From Streptomyces sp. S465 (lineage in GTDB: Bacteria; Actinomycetota; Actinomycetes; Streptomycetales; Streptomycetaceae), in the NCBI RefSeq assembly GCF_026898115.1, contig NZ_CP114036.1, positions 4,954,001 to 5,018,000 of the forward strand: a stretch of DNA of 64,000 nt, read 5' to 3'. The translations under genes and the position numbers were made by a program. The notes beneath the pieces were generated by a model. It saw only the letters and a list, made by a program, of their open reading frames with translations. It did no database searches and was not told the origin of the DNA. The stretch's first letter is position 1. Each line of letters starts with the position of its first letter. Shown piece after piece: positions 50,018 through 59,700 of this stretch.

Positions 50018-50615
50018 CAGGGGACGCTCCTTGCGGTGAGTACTGGTGGCGCGATGGACAGTGAACGCTGTTGAGCGCCGGTGCTCGCTGCACGAGGAAG
50101 AAGCGCCGCCACCCGGACATGGCGGCCACCCGCCAAGCCCGATTGCTCTCAACAACGAGAACGTTATCAGGTATGAGATCGGTAAGCCATCGCATCGGAC
50201 GGCAGGCATCGGACGTCATGCGCCGGGGGTCAGGCATGGGGGTGGGGGGCAGACGTCGGGTCGGCGGAAGCCCGAGGCAGTGCCGGGACCGGGCCGCGCG
50301 CGGCGGGCGTGAGCGAGTCGACCCGGGAAGCCGTGATGGCCGGGGGCGTTGGGGAAGACGACCGAGCGGAGTTGTCGACCCGTGCTGGGCCGGTGCGCCC
50401 ACCCGGGCGGAGAGACGAGGGATTCCGGCGCGGACCTGGCACGGCGGTAACTCCGGTCACTCGTACACGACTGCCGCGCTCAGCGCACGAGCGAAGAGTT
50501 TCCAGTCACCGTCCGCCGGCGGCTCGTGACCGAAGCCTCGTGGCTCGGTGCTGCTGGTGACGGCCCGGGTGCGTAACAAGCGTGGCCGATTGACCATCGT
50601 GCTGGCGATGACCGT
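50018..50615. other. 598-bp intergenic region
   Basis: No supported gene. It holds the upstream region of the hydrolase and the downstream side of the nucleotidyltransferase pseudogene. A lower-GC patch at 50145-50215 contains AACGAGAACGTT and probably includes the hydrolase promoter. Confidence 0.45.
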
Positions 50616-51256
50616 TCAGAGCAGTTGCTGCTGCCAGTCCGCGAGGGTGTCGCGAATCGCCGCGGCTTCCTCAGGGGTGACGTCGTAGGCGGCGAACTGC
50701 TTGTCGGTATACCGCTGGATACGACCGAGGGAATCGGCGAACATGCGACGGTCGAAGCCGGCGTCGTTCTGGGCGGCAAGTTCCATGAGCTGTTCGCGGG
50801 TGTAGCCGACCTTCAACAGCCCCGCGACGTCGATGGCGTCGCGGACCTCGGCTCGGGTGAACAGTGCGCTGGTCTTGCCTGCGGCGACGTCGTCGCGGTG
50901 GAGTACCGGGCCGAGGTCGGATTCGACTGGTGCGCGATGGAGGAACTCGGCGACAAGCTCCACCTTGCTCTGTGTGCCCGAGGCTGGGTCAGTGACGTTC
51001 AACCTGGTGTATGTGGATGTCAGATGGACCTGCTCGACGGTATACCCGGCGCTTCGTAGGCAGCAGTAATCCGCTCCGCGGCCTGGCTCATCTCGTGGCT
51101 CGCCCTCTCGAAGGGTGCGAAGAGGTCCACGTCGTCGCTGACTCGGTTGACGATGTGGTGAGCCTGGACGGCGTAGCCGCCCGCGAGTGCGTATCCGTAG
51201 TCCTTGGCGAGCGCGTCCAGCCCGATGCGGATCAGCTCGCGGTGCAGCTCATCCAC
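50616..51256 (-). pseudogene. AbiEii/MenT-like nucleotidyltransferase toxin, frameshifted
   Basis: Two halves of one protein lie in different frames. The N-terminal half (51020-51256, GTG start) has the nucleotidyltransferase signature AGGYAVQAHHIVNRVSDDVD. The C-terminal half (50616 to about 51050) continues with TDPASGTQSKVELVAEF, RAEVRDAIDVAGLLKVG and FADSLGRIQRYTDKQFAAY. Joining them needs one extra base near 51053-51061 (GAAGCGCCGGGTATACC), as if a G was lost. Restored length would be about 213 aa, in the range of MenT-type toxins. Either a real inactivating mutation or a sequencing error. The partner gene lies directly upstream. Confidence 0.75.
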
Positions 51257-51585
51257 TAGGCAGCGGCTGTCGTCGTGCCGGACTCGCGGAGTTCAGGGAA
51301 GCGCGCTTCCCAAGCGGCCCTGACCGGGAGGGGCAGGAACAGGTCGTGCCATACCTGGCGCAGCGATGTCGCGTGCAGGTATGCATTGAGGTCGTCGCGC
51401 GTCTGGGCCTCGCGGATGACGCGCTCGTACATCAGCCGGAAGTCCGCCTCGTCGGCCAGGTCGTAGATGTAGTGCGGTCCCCAGTCGATGTGGCGCGGCA
51501 GCGTGACGCCATCGGTGGTGGGCCCGGCCAGCTCGGCGAGCGACTCCGGCAGTACGTACGGCTTCGCCGCTGCATACCTGCTCAT
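51256..51585 (-). CDS. Small protein coupled to the AbiEii-like gene (possible antitoxin)
   Basis: 109 aa from the ATG at 51585. No HTH is evident. Visible: YVLPESLAELAGPTTDGVTL, IDWGPHYIYDLADEADFRLM and LPLPVRAAWEARFPELRE. It overlaps the nucleotidyltransferase start by one base, the usual arrangement of an antitoxin followed by its toxin. It is not the AbiEi winged-helix type. The antitoxin role is inferred from position only. Confidence 0.7.
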   Translation of the reverse strand: MSRYAAAKPYVLPESLAELAGPTTDGVTLPRHIDWGPHYIYDLADEADFRLMYERVIREAQTRDDLNAYLHATSLRQVWHDLFLPLPVRAAWEARFPELRESGTTTAAA

Positions 51586-51743
51586 GGCTCCAGCATGCCT
51601 GATGGTGCCTGCCAGCGGCGCTGGTATGGCAAACGAGTGCACTACAGAGTTGAACGTCGGCTGCGAGGAGACTGGCCGGCCTCCCCCGCACCTGATCGGG
51701 CGCGCAACGGGCACGGGAGGCGTAGAGAGGTTCAGACAACAAA

Positions 51744-51770
51744 CAAGGCCCAGGTCGCTGACCTGGGCCT
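51744..51770 (-). terminator. tRNA-Gly terminator
   Basis: AGGCCCAGGTC/GACCTGGGCCT hairpin with a 3-nt loop. On the minus strand it follows the tRNA and is itself followed by TTGTTTGTTG, a T-rich tail. Confidence 0.8.
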
Positions 51771-51776
51771 TCGCTA

Positions 51777-51850
51777 TGGAGCGGGTGACGGGAATCGAAC
51801 CCGCGCTCTGAGCTTGGGAAGCTCATGTTCTACCATTAAACTACACCCGC
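51777..51850 (-). tRNA. tRNA-Gly (CCC)
   Basis: Acceptor stem GCGGGTG/CACCCGC, D-arm with GTTTAATGGTAGAAC, anticodon stem TGAGC/GCTCA with loop TTCCCAA (anticodon CCC), and T-arm GGGTTCGATTCCC. The 3' end reads TCCA, so the discriminator and CCA are encoded. Length 74 nt. Confidence 0.96.
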
Positions 51851-52157
51851 GAGGGGCGCCCTGATCTCTGGCGCCGTATCGTCGGACACTTTACCCCATC
51901 GCTGACCCCCGGCGCATTCGTCGTGGGGTCTTTGTGTTGTGCGGGGTGGGATGGGGGTGGAGTCGGGGGTGGTTTGGGGTGGTTTCTGGGTGGTTTTTGG
52001 TGGGGCGGGTGGGGGAGAAGCGGCTGTTGGGGTGCGGGAGTTGGGCGTACGGTGGGGGTGCGGTGAGAGGCCGGAGTGCCGCGTGGAGTGGGGTGTGGTT
52101 GATCCCCTAATGTGGCTTTTGTCGTCCACGTCGTCCACGTTCTTGGGGAAGGGACTC
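51851..52157. other. G/T-rich intergenic tract
   Basis: No gene in the first 300 bp. From about 51942 to 52060 the plus strand is almost free of A and C and has many GGGG runs separated by TGG or TTT, a pattern able to form G-quadruplexes. TTGATCCCCTAATGT near 52100 could be part of a promoter for the next gene. Confidence 0.6.
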
Positions 52158-52322
52158 ATGGAGCGCACCGTCGTCCGCTGTGCTGAAGGGCACGTGTTCA
52201 GCACTGCCTCGTTCCCGATGCAGCACCTCACCGTCGACCGTATCGGCCCCGGCCGGCTGCTGCGGTGCCCGCGTTGTGCCCGGCTCCGGCACGCGGTGCC
52301 GGTGGCCGCCGAGAAGCGGTGA
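52158..52322 (+). CDS. Small zinc-ribbon-like protein
   Basis: 54 aa from the ATG at 52158 (GGGGAAGGG upstream). Two metal-ligand pairs: RCAEGHVF near the start and RCPRCARLRH near the end. Short conserved proteins of this kind are found in Streptomyces; function unknown. It precedes dcd by 92 bp on the same strand. Confidence 0.65.
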   Translation: MERTVVRCAEGHVFSTASFPMQHLTVDRIGPGRLLRCPRCARLRHAVPVAAEKR

Positions 52323-52402
52323 GCGGTAGCCGATGAAGTCGCAGGGTGCGGGCCCGGTCCGGTGGGACCGGGCCTGTGCCGTGGGGGCGGGTCCGGTGTG
52401 CG

Positions 52403-52408
52403 TATCCT
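52403..52408 (+). promoter_or_regulatory. -10 element giving a probable leaderless dcd transcript
   Basis: TATCCT lies 7 nt before the GTG of dcd, and there is no ribosome-binding sequence in between. Transcription starting at or next to the GTG would give a leaderless mRNA. The -35 region is poor. Confidence 0.4.
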
Positions 52409-52414
52409 CGTTGG

Positions 52415-52990
52415 GTGCTTCTCTCAGACAAGGACATCCGGGCCGAGATCGACGCCGGACGGGTGCGGATTGATCCGTACGATTCGGCGATGGTGCAGCC
52501 GTCGAGCATCGACGTGCGGCTGGACCGGTTCTTCCGGGTGTTCGAGAACCACCGCTACCCGCATATCGACCCGGCGGTGGAGCAGCCCGATCTGACGCGG
52601 CTGGTGGAGCCCGAGGGCGAGGACGCGTTCATCCTGCACCCCGGGGAGTTCGTGCTGGCCTCGACGTACGAGGTCGTGTCGCTGCCGGACGACATCGCCT
52701 CGCGGCTCGAGGGGAAGTCGAGTCTGGGGCGGCTGGGGCTGCTGACGCACTCCACGGCGGGATTCATCGACCCGGGGTTCTCCGGGCATGTCACGCTCGA
52801 GCTGTCGAATGTCGCGACGCTGCCGATCAAGCTGTGGCCGGGGATGAAGATCGGGCAGCTGTGCATGTTCCGGCTGACCTCGCCCGCCGAGCATCCTTAC
52901 GGCTCCGCCCGTTACGGGTCCCGATACCAGGGGCAGCGCGGGCCGACGCCCTCGCGGTCGTTCCAGAACTTCCACCGGACGAAGGTGTGA
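52415..52990 (+). CDS. dcd: dCTP deaminase
   Basis: 191 aa, the usual length, from the GTG at 52415 ([20 protein letters not shown]). Motifs [40 protein letters not shown] and [10 protein letters not shown] are diagnostic. It deaminates dCTP to dUTP for dTMP synthesis. The stop overlaps the GTG of the phosphoribosyltransferase gene. Confidence 0.97.
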   Translation: MLLSDKDIRAEIDAGRVRIDPYDSAMVQPSSIDVRLDRFFRVFENHRYPHIDPAVEQPDLTRLVEPEGEDAFILHPGEFVLASTYEVVSLPDDIASRLEGKSSLGRLGLLTHSTAGFIDPGFSGHVTLELSNVATLPIKLWPGMKIGQLCMFRLTSPAEHPYGSARYGSRYQGQRGPTPSRSFQNFHRTKV

Positions 52991-53493
52991 GCGGCGTGGC
53001 TGAGCAGCGCGAGAACCTTACGTACGAGCGGTTCGGGGCCGCGGTCCGCGAGCTGGCGCAGAAGATCGCCGACGATGGGTACGAGCCCGACATCGTGCTC
53101 TCCATAGCCCGCGGTGGGGTCTTCGTCGCCGGCGGGCTGGCGTACGCGCTGGACTGCAAGAACATCCACTTGGTGAACGTCGAGTTCTACACGGGCGTGG
53201 GGACCACCCTCGACATGCCCGTGATGCTCGCGCCCGTGCCCAACGCGATCGACTTCTCCGACAAGAAGGTGCTGATCGCCGATGACGTGGCGGACACCGG
53301 CAAGACGCTGAAGCTCGTCCGTGACTTCTGCCTCGGGACGGTCGCCGAGGTGCGCAGCGCGGTGATCTACGAGAAGCCGCAGTCGCTGGTGAAGTGCGAG
53401 TACGTCTGGCAGCGCACCGATCGGTGGATCAACTTCCCGTGGAGTGTCGAACAGCCCGTCGTGCGCAGGGAGGGGCAGGTGCGGGACGCTTGA
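52987..53493 (+). CDS. Purine-type phosphoribosyltransferase
   Basis: 168 aa from the GTG overlapping the dcd stop; GTG at 52996 is also possible. PRPP-binding motif [15 protein letters not shown] and the type I PRTase opening [19 protein letters not shown]. Close to hypoxanthine/xanthine-guanine phosphoribosyltransferases; the exact base is not clear. Coupled to dcd, so nucleotide salvage fits. Confidence 0.93.
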   Translation: MSGVAEQRENLTYERFGAAVRELAQKIADDGYEPDIVLSIARGGVFVAGGLAYALDCKNIHLVNVEFYTGVGTTLDMPVMLAPVPNAIDFSDKKVLIADDVADTGKTLKLVRDFCLGTVAEVRSAVIYEKPQSLVKCEYVWQRTDRWINFPWSVEQPVVRREGQVRDA

Positions 53494-53505
53494 GGCGGCT
53501 TGGTC

Positions 53506-53561
53506 GATGCCGCGCTTGAGACGCCGCGCTTGAGATGCCGCGTTTGAGGTGGTGCGTTGGA
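53506..53561. repeat. 14-bp tandem repeat after the phosphoribosyltransferase gene
   Basis: Four units of GATGCCGCGCTTGA with increasing divergence. They resemble the last codons and stop of the gene (GACGCTTGA), as if its 3' end had been copied. Confidence 0.8.
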
Positions 53562-53564
53562 GAT

Positions 53565-53586
53565 GGGGCCCGCTGGTGCGGGCCCC
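53565..53586. terminator. Bidirectional terminator between convergent genes
   Basis: GGGGCCCGC-TGGT-GCGGGCCCC, 9-bp arms and a 4-nt loop, between the phosphoribosyltransferase and Yip1 genes. Confidence 0.75.
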
Positions 53587-53616
53587 TTGGTCGTTCGGCC
53601 TGCGGTGGTGGTGGCC

Positions 53617-54582
53617 TTACAGCGTGCCCAGCTTCAGCAGGCTCAGCAGTGCGATCAGCTGGATCGCCGAGGCGCCCAGCGCCTTCGGCCACGGCAGGTC
53701 GTGCGACTTGCTCACCATCGAGGTGAAGAGCGCGCCCGCCGCCAGCCAGGTCGCCCAGCCCAGCACCTTCACCAGCGAGCTGTCCCCGCCCAGGAAGAGC
53801 GCGAACACCAGCCGCGGCGTGTCCGAGATCGACATGATCAGCATCGACAGGCCGATGGTCGGTGCCCAGGTGCCGTTGCCGCCCAGCTGGCGGGCGAGGG
53901 TGTGGGTGACGGCGCCCAGGATCAGCCCGCTGATCAGCACGGCGACGCCCGCGGTGAGGACCCACGGGATGCTGTTGGACATGGGGGCGTTGAGGACGTC
54001 CTCACGGGCGTCGTCGAAGCCGAAGACCGCCAGCAGACCGTAGATGAAGGTCACGATCAGCGCCGGGCCCCACACCGCGTAGTCCCGCATCGCCCAGAAG
54101 GTGTCCGACGGGCGCAGCACGATGCCGCTCAGCAGCTGCTTCCAGGGCAGCCGGGGGCCGGCGGGCGGGGCGGTGGAGGAGCCGGTGCGGTAGGTCTGCC
54201 CGGCGTAGCCGCCGTCGTACGAACCGGGGTCCTGGCCGTACGGGTCGTACGCGTCGGGCGCCTCGCCGATGCTGAACTGCTGCGTATGGCCCGCGTTGTT
54301 GTCGGCGTACGCGCCGCCCTGTCCGTACGGTCTCTGCCCCTGGCCGTAGCCTCCCGGGCCGGGGCCGGGACCCTGCCCGGCCCCGGGCCCGGGGCCGTAG
54401 TGCGGGTCCTGGCCGCCGAAGTACTCCGGCTCTCCCTGTGAGGCGGGCTGCTGCCACTGCGGCTGCGGCTGACCGCCGTACGGCTCGTGCTGCCCGTACG
54501 GCGGCTGCGGCGGTCGCTGCTGCTGCCCCTGTTGCGCGGAGTGGGAGTCCCGTCCGCGTCCGATCCTGAATCCAGCCACCAT
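53617..54582 (-). CDS. Yip1-family membrane protein with Gln/Gly/Pro-rich head
   Basis: 321 aa from the ATG at 54582 (GTG at 54579 is adjacent). The first ~140 residues are disordered, rich in Gln, Gly, Pro and Tyr. A Yip1 domain follows with five helices (LLSGIVLRPSDTFWAMRDY, WGPALIVTFIYGLLAVFGF, ALGASAIQLIALLSLLKLG). Integral membrane protein of unknown function in bacteria. Confidence 0.9.
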   Translation of the reverse strand: MVAGFRIGRGRDSHSAQQGQQQRPPQPPYGQHEPYGGQPQPQWQQPASQGEPEYFGGQDPHYGPGPGAGQGPGPGPGGYGQGQRPYGQGGAYADNNAGHTQQFSIGEAPDAYDPYGQDPGSYDGGYAGQTYRTGSSTAPPAGPRLPWKQLLSGIVLRPSDTFWAMRDYAVWGPALIVTFIYGLLAVFGFDDAREDVLNAPMSNSIPWVLTAGVAVLISGLILGAVTHTLARQLGGNGTWAPTIGLSMLIMSISDTPRLVFALFLGGDSSLVKVLGWATWLAAGALFTSMVSKSHDLPWPKALGASAIQLIALLSLLKLGTL

Positions 54583-54739
54583 GTGAACGTACCCGGTCGT
54601 AGCGGGCCGGGTGCGGGAGCTGCGTGGCGGGGCCAGGCATTGCGGCCGAGCTGTGACATCCCCTAGGGGGTTCCGGTCGGGTTTTCCCCCGGTGGTTGGT
54701 GGGGGTGGCCGGTGTCTCGCCTCTCTCCGCCGCCGCCTC

Positions 54740-56350
54740 CTAGTCCGCGTCCGTGTCCGTGTCCGCGTCTGTGTCCGTGTCCGGGTGCGCGTTCGCGTCC
54801 GTCGCGAAGGGCTTGCTGCTGAAGGCCGTCTTGTCCGCGGTGCCGTCCGTGATCCACCACCGTTCGGGGCGTTCGCCGTACCGCGAGAAGGCCAGACCAC
54901 GGCCCCAGGCCAGTACGATCTCGTCCTTACCGTCATGATCGAAGTCCGCGACGCCGTAGAGCCGGGCCGCCCGCTCGTCCTTACGGACCGCCTTGCCGTC
55001 CACGACGGCGGGTGTCGTGCGGGTCAGCAGGTGGCGCTCGGCGACGCGGATCGGGCCGCCGTGGGAGCCCTGCCGGAGGGTGAGCAGCTCGACGCCGCCC
55101 CGGCCGAGCGAGACGGCCAGCTCATCGGTGCCGTTCCCGTCGGTGTCGGCGGCGGCCAGTGCGCCCGACATTCCGGGGATCTTGAGGGGACGCGGAGGGG
55201 AACCCGCCGTCTCCGCCGCCTCCTTGGGGTAGACGCTCACCGTCTTGCCGATGTCCGGCCGCTCCGTCTCACCGCCCGGTTCGTCGTCGCGGGTGCCGCT
55301 GTCGCCGACCGCGACGTCGCGGCGGCCGTCGCCGTCGAAGTCGCCGAAGGTGATCGAGTTGCCCTCGCGCAGCGTGCGGGCCTTATGGCTGAGACCGTGG
55401 GAGCCGGCGACGAGGAGGGCGGAGCCGGACTGTTCGTTGGAGTTGAGCGCGTGCACCACCAGATCGGTGGCGCGGTGGCCGTCGATGGTGTCGGCGATGA
55501 GATCGCCGATCTCTCCGTGGCCGTCCAGTGGACTCGGGTACGGAACGGCCCTGGCGGCCTTGCCCGCCCGGTTGAACGGTCCGTACAGCACCAGTAGCGA
55601 GCGGCGGTCCGCGCGGATCAGGGCGAGGTCGTGGTGGCCGTCGCCGTTGAAGTCGCCGACGGTCGGGCGCTGGGCGTCCACCCCGTCGTCCGGGCCGGTC
55701 AGCTCGACACGGGCGGCGGCGCGGCCCCGGCGGGGGCCGCCGGGGCCGCCCCAGGAGACGTAGGGGACGGTCCGGACGGTGGCCTGGGTGCGCTCGGTCT
55801 CGCGTGCGCCGAGCGCCTCGCCCGCCGTGGTGGTCACATCGGCGTAGCCGTCGCCGTCGAGGTCGGCCGTGGCCACCTCGGTCGCGCCCGCGACGGTGAC
55901 GTCCTGGGACGGCAGGCCGAGGTCCCGGTGGCGGAGCACGGTGCGGGTGGCGGGATCCAGACCGTGCGACGAGCCGTGGACGAAGGCGATCCGGCTGGGC
56001 AGACCGCCCTTGCCGGACGGGACGGGGAGGCGCAGATCGGGATAGCCGTCGCCGTTGACGTCATCCGGCAGCCGGCTGCCCTTGCCGTGGGGGACGGGCG
56101 CGGTCGCGGTGGGGGTGATGACGGACCCGGCGGAGGGGGAGTCGGTGCGCCCGCCGCGTTCCGCCCGCGCGCCGTCGTCGGGGCCGCAGCCGGCGAGCAG
56201 CAGCGCCAGGCCGGCCGTACCGGCGGTGACGAGGAACGACGTGGGGAGACGGGAGGCGGGGAAGCGGGCGGTGCGGGTGCCGCGGAGGGAGCGGTGTCGG
56301 GGGCCCGGGACGCGGCCGGGTGGTGCGATGGGGGGAGGTGCGGGCGTCAT
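54740..56350 (-). CDS. FG-GAP/VCBS-repeat lipoprotein
   Basis: 536 aa. Arg-rich N-region, lipobox LLAGC (Cys about 55), and then about seven FG-GAP blades with Ca2+-binding loops (DVNGDGYPD, DLDGDGYAD, DFNGDGHHD, DFDGDGRRD, DTDGNGTDE, DFDHDGKDE), as in integrin-type beta-propellers. The C-terminus ends in a Thr-Asp repeat coded by short GTCCGT repeats. Surface-anchored, function unknown. Confidence 0.9.
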   Translation of the reverse strand: MTPAPPPIAPPGRVPGPRHRSLRGTRTARFPASRLPTSFLVTAGTAGLALLLAGCGPDDGARAERGGRTDSPSAGSVITPTATAPVPHGKGSRLPDDVNGDGYPDLRLPVPSGKGGLPSRIAFVHGSSHGLDPATRTVLRHRDLGLPSQDVTVAGATEVATADLDGDGYADVTTTAGEALGARETERTQATVRTVPYVSWGGPGGPRRGRAAARVELTGPDDGVDAQRPTVGDFNGDGHHDLALIRADRRSLLVLYGPFNRAGKAARAVPYPSPLDGHGEIGDLIADTIDGHRATDLVVHALNSNEQSGSALLVAGSHGLSHKARTLREGNSITFGDFDGDGRRDVAVGDSGTRDDEPGGETERPDIGKTVSVYPKEAAETAGSPPRPLKIPGMSGALAAADTDGNGTDELAVSLGRGGVELLTLRQGSHGGPIRVAERHLLTRTTPAVVDGKAVRKDERAARLYGVADFDHDGKDEIVLAWGRGLAFSRYGERPERWWITDGTADKTAFSSKPFATDANAHPDTDTDADTDTDAD

Positions 56351-56743
56351 CGGCCCACCTCAACCCATCACCGGCGGCTGAGGCCATGGGGCCAGGCACT
56401 TCGTTACGAGGGTGATGCCTGGACGAGGGTGATGTCCGGCGCCGCGCTCCCGCCGGTGGTCGTTCCGGATGACGCCTCGGGTGATACGGGACTGATCAGT
56501 CCGCTTGGCTGTAAAGATGACCTTTGGAGCACAAGGGCCGTCCAGGACATTTACTGGCGAGTCGTTGGGCATGATCCTGTAGGGGATACGCAACGTCGTT
56601 GTGAGAAGGGATACTTCACGGCCAGTATCGGTAATCGTTCGAAGCGGACAAGCGGGGGCAGCCATGTGCTTAACGCACGGTGTGAGGGTGACGGGTGAGG
56701 CGGCGAAACCGGTGGAAGAGGGTGCGGGCGGGGCGTAGTCGCG
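56351..56743. other. 393-bp divergent intergenic region
   Basis: No supported gene. It separates the FG-GAP gene and the second SpoIIE gene. Relatively low GC at 56500-56640. No strong hexamer pair could be defined. The ATGs at 56744, 56822 and 56867 all lack a clear ribosome site, so part of this region's downstream side may also be untranslated leader. Confidence 0.45.
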
Positions 56744-59700
56744 ATGTCGGACGGGAGTGGCCGGCCGGCGGCGGCGGATGCCGCTCGCTCGCCGCTGAAC
56801 AAGGGTGCTAGAAATAACGACATGGCCGGACTTTTCGGTCGACCTTGGGTTCCGCCGGCCCGCACGATGACCGATGGGCGCCCAGGCGGTCGGCGTGAGG
56901 GGCCCCGCTCGGCGTGGGAACGACGCGGGCGGCGCGTACAGCAGGACGAGCGAGACCAGCGAGATCAGCTGGACCCACGAGACCGGCTGGACCCGCGAGA
57001 TCAACCCGATCAAGGTGGGCAAGCCGATCAGCTCGGCCCACCCGATCAGTTCGGTCCAGCTGGTCTGCCTGATCAGTCCGGCCCGTGGGACCCGCATGAG
57101 CGGTCCTCCACGCACACCGGCCGGACCGGCTACACCCACGGCCCCGGCCCCGCCCACGACTCCGGCTACGCCCACCGCCCCGCCCACGGCCGTGGTGGCT
57201 ACGGGCGGGGCTGGCGCCGCCGGGGCCGCCAGGGGCGGCGGGGCCAGGCGCGCTGGGTGCGCACCGTGGCCGGCCAGGTCTTCGTCCTCCAGGTCGGGGT
57301 GGTGCTGCTGTTGGTCGTCGCCGCTGTGGCGGCGCTCGTCCTCCAGTCCCGCTACGACAGCGAGCGGGAGGCCCGTAACCGCTCCATGGCCGTCGCCGAG
57401 AGCTTCGCGAACGCGCCCGGCATGGTGAGCGCGATGCGCGGCCCCCAGCCGACCGCCGCGCTCCAGCCACTCGCCGAGCGGGCCCGCGAGGGTTCCGGGG
57501 TCGACTTCGTCGTGGCCATGTCGCCGCGGGGGATCCGCTACACCCACCCCAACCCCGACCGGATCGGCAAGCACTTCATGGGCACCATCCGCCCGGCGGC
57601 GGAGGGCCGGACGTTCACCGAGACGTTCACCGGCACGCTCGGCCTGTCGGTGCGGGCCGTGGTGCCCGTCAAGGACGGCCAGGGGAAGGTCGTCGGCCTG
57701 GTCGCGGCCGGTGTCACGATCAAGAAGGTGAGCGGTGCGGCCGACCGTCAGCTGCCGCTGTTGTTCGGCGCCGCCGCGCTCGCGCTCGCGCTCGCGACGG
57801 CGGGTACGGCGCTGGTCAGCAGGCGGCTGCGGCGCCAGACCCACGGGCTGGACCCGGCCGAGATGACGCGGATGTACGAGCACCATGACGCGGTGCTGCA
57901 CTCGGTGCGCGAGGGCGTGCTGATCGTCGGCGGCGACGGCCGGCTGGTGCTCGCCAACGACGAGGCGCGCCGGCTCTTCGACCTGCCGCCGGACGCCGAG
58001 GGGCGGCTGGTGTCCGAGCTGGGCTTCGATCCGCACACCGCCGCGCTGCTGGCGTCCGGGCGCCCCGCCACCGACGAGGTCCACACGGCGGGCGAGCGGC
58101 TGCTGTCGGTCAGCCACCGCCCCACCGACCGCGACGGCGGGCCGCCCGGCAGCGTCGCCACGCTGCGCGACACCACCGAGCTGCGGGCGCTGTCCGGCAA
58201 GGTCGACCTCGCCCGCAACCGGCTCAAGCTGCTGTACGACGCGGGTGTCTCCATCGGCACCACCCTGGACGTGGTGCGCACCGCCCAGGAGCTGGCGGAG
58301 TACGCGGTGGCCCGGTTCGCCGACTACGTCTCGGTGGACCTCGCGGACTCGGTGCTGCGCGGCGGGGAGCCCCCGGACGGCGTGGCGGGTCCGGATGGCG
58401 TGGCCGGCCCCGGTGCCCCCGGCGCGGGCCCGCCGGGCGCCGTGCCGACCGCCGACGGCCGCCGCACCGTGCTGCGCCGTACGGCCCTCAGCGGTATCCG
58501 CGACGACGGCCCGCTCTACCCCCTCGGCATGCTGATCGAGTTCGGCCCGAGCGCGCCTCAGGCCCGGGGTTTCCGCAGTGGGGCGGTGACGGTCGAGCCG
58601 GTCCTGAGCGACTTCGGCGGCTGGCAGGAGCAGGACCCCGAGCACGCCCGGCGGATCGTCGACTACGGCATCCACTCGATGATCACGGTCCCGCTGCGGG
58701 CTCGTGGCGTCGTGCTGGGCGTGGCCAGTTTCATGCGGGCGGAGAAGCCGGAGCCCTTCGAGGAGGACGACATCTCCCTGGCCGAGGAGCTGGTCACCCG
58801 CGCCGCCGTCAGCATCGACAACGCCCGCCGCTACACCCGCGAGCACACCATGGCGGTGACGCTCCAGCGCAGCCTGCTGCCCCGGGTGCTGCCCGAGCAG
58901 AACGCGCTGGATGTGGCGTACCGCTATCTGCCGGCCGAGTCCGGCGTCGGGGGCGACTGGTTCGATGTGATCCCGTTGCCGGGGGCGCGGGTGGCGCTGG
59001 TGGTGGGCGACGTCGTCGGGCACGGTCTGCACGCGGCGGCGACGATGGGACGGCTGCGCACGGCGGTGCACAACTTCTCGACCCTCGATCTCCCGCCGGA
59101 CGAGATCCTCTCCCACCTCGACGATCTGATCGCCCGCATCGACCAGGACGAGAGCCCCGGCGGACTCGACGGCGACGGCGGCGGCGTCGGTGAGGGGATC
59201 ACCGGGGCCACCTGTCTGTACGCGATCTACGACCCCGTCACCCGGTGCTGCACCATGGCGCGGGCCGGTCATCCGCCACCCGCGCTGGTCCGGCCGGACG
59301 GCACCGTGGAGTTCCTCGAGCTGCCCGCCGGACCGCCGCTGGGCCTGGGCGGGCTGCCGTTCGAGACGGCGGAGCTGGAGCTGCCCGAGGGCAGCCAGGT
59401 GGTGCTCTACACGGACGGGCTGATCGAGAAGCGCGACCGGGACATCGAGACCGGTCTGGAGCTGCTGCGCGATGCCCTGTCCCACCCCGGGTCCCACCCC
59501 GGCCGGACGCCCGAGGACGCCTGTACGGCGGTGCTGGACGCGCTGCTGCCCGACCGCCCGAGTGACGACATCGCGCTGATCGTGGCCCGTACGAGGGTGC
59601 TGGAGCCCGGTCTGACCGCCGACTGGGAGGTGCCGTCCGATCCGAAGCAGGTCGCCGGGGTGCGCGCCGCGGTGGCCCGGAAGCTGGCGGAGTGGGATCT

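Noticed and set aside
32321-52157. Whole 19-kb segment as an integrative element
   Set aside because: No integrase, relaxase, Tra or replication gene was found; only the flanking hairpins and composition hint at it, so it is kept as a low-interest finding, not a feature.
52346-52414. Upstream in-frame extension of dcd
   Set aside because: Dcd proteins begin with (V/M)LLSDKDI; the extra residues are low complexity and upstream of the -10 element.
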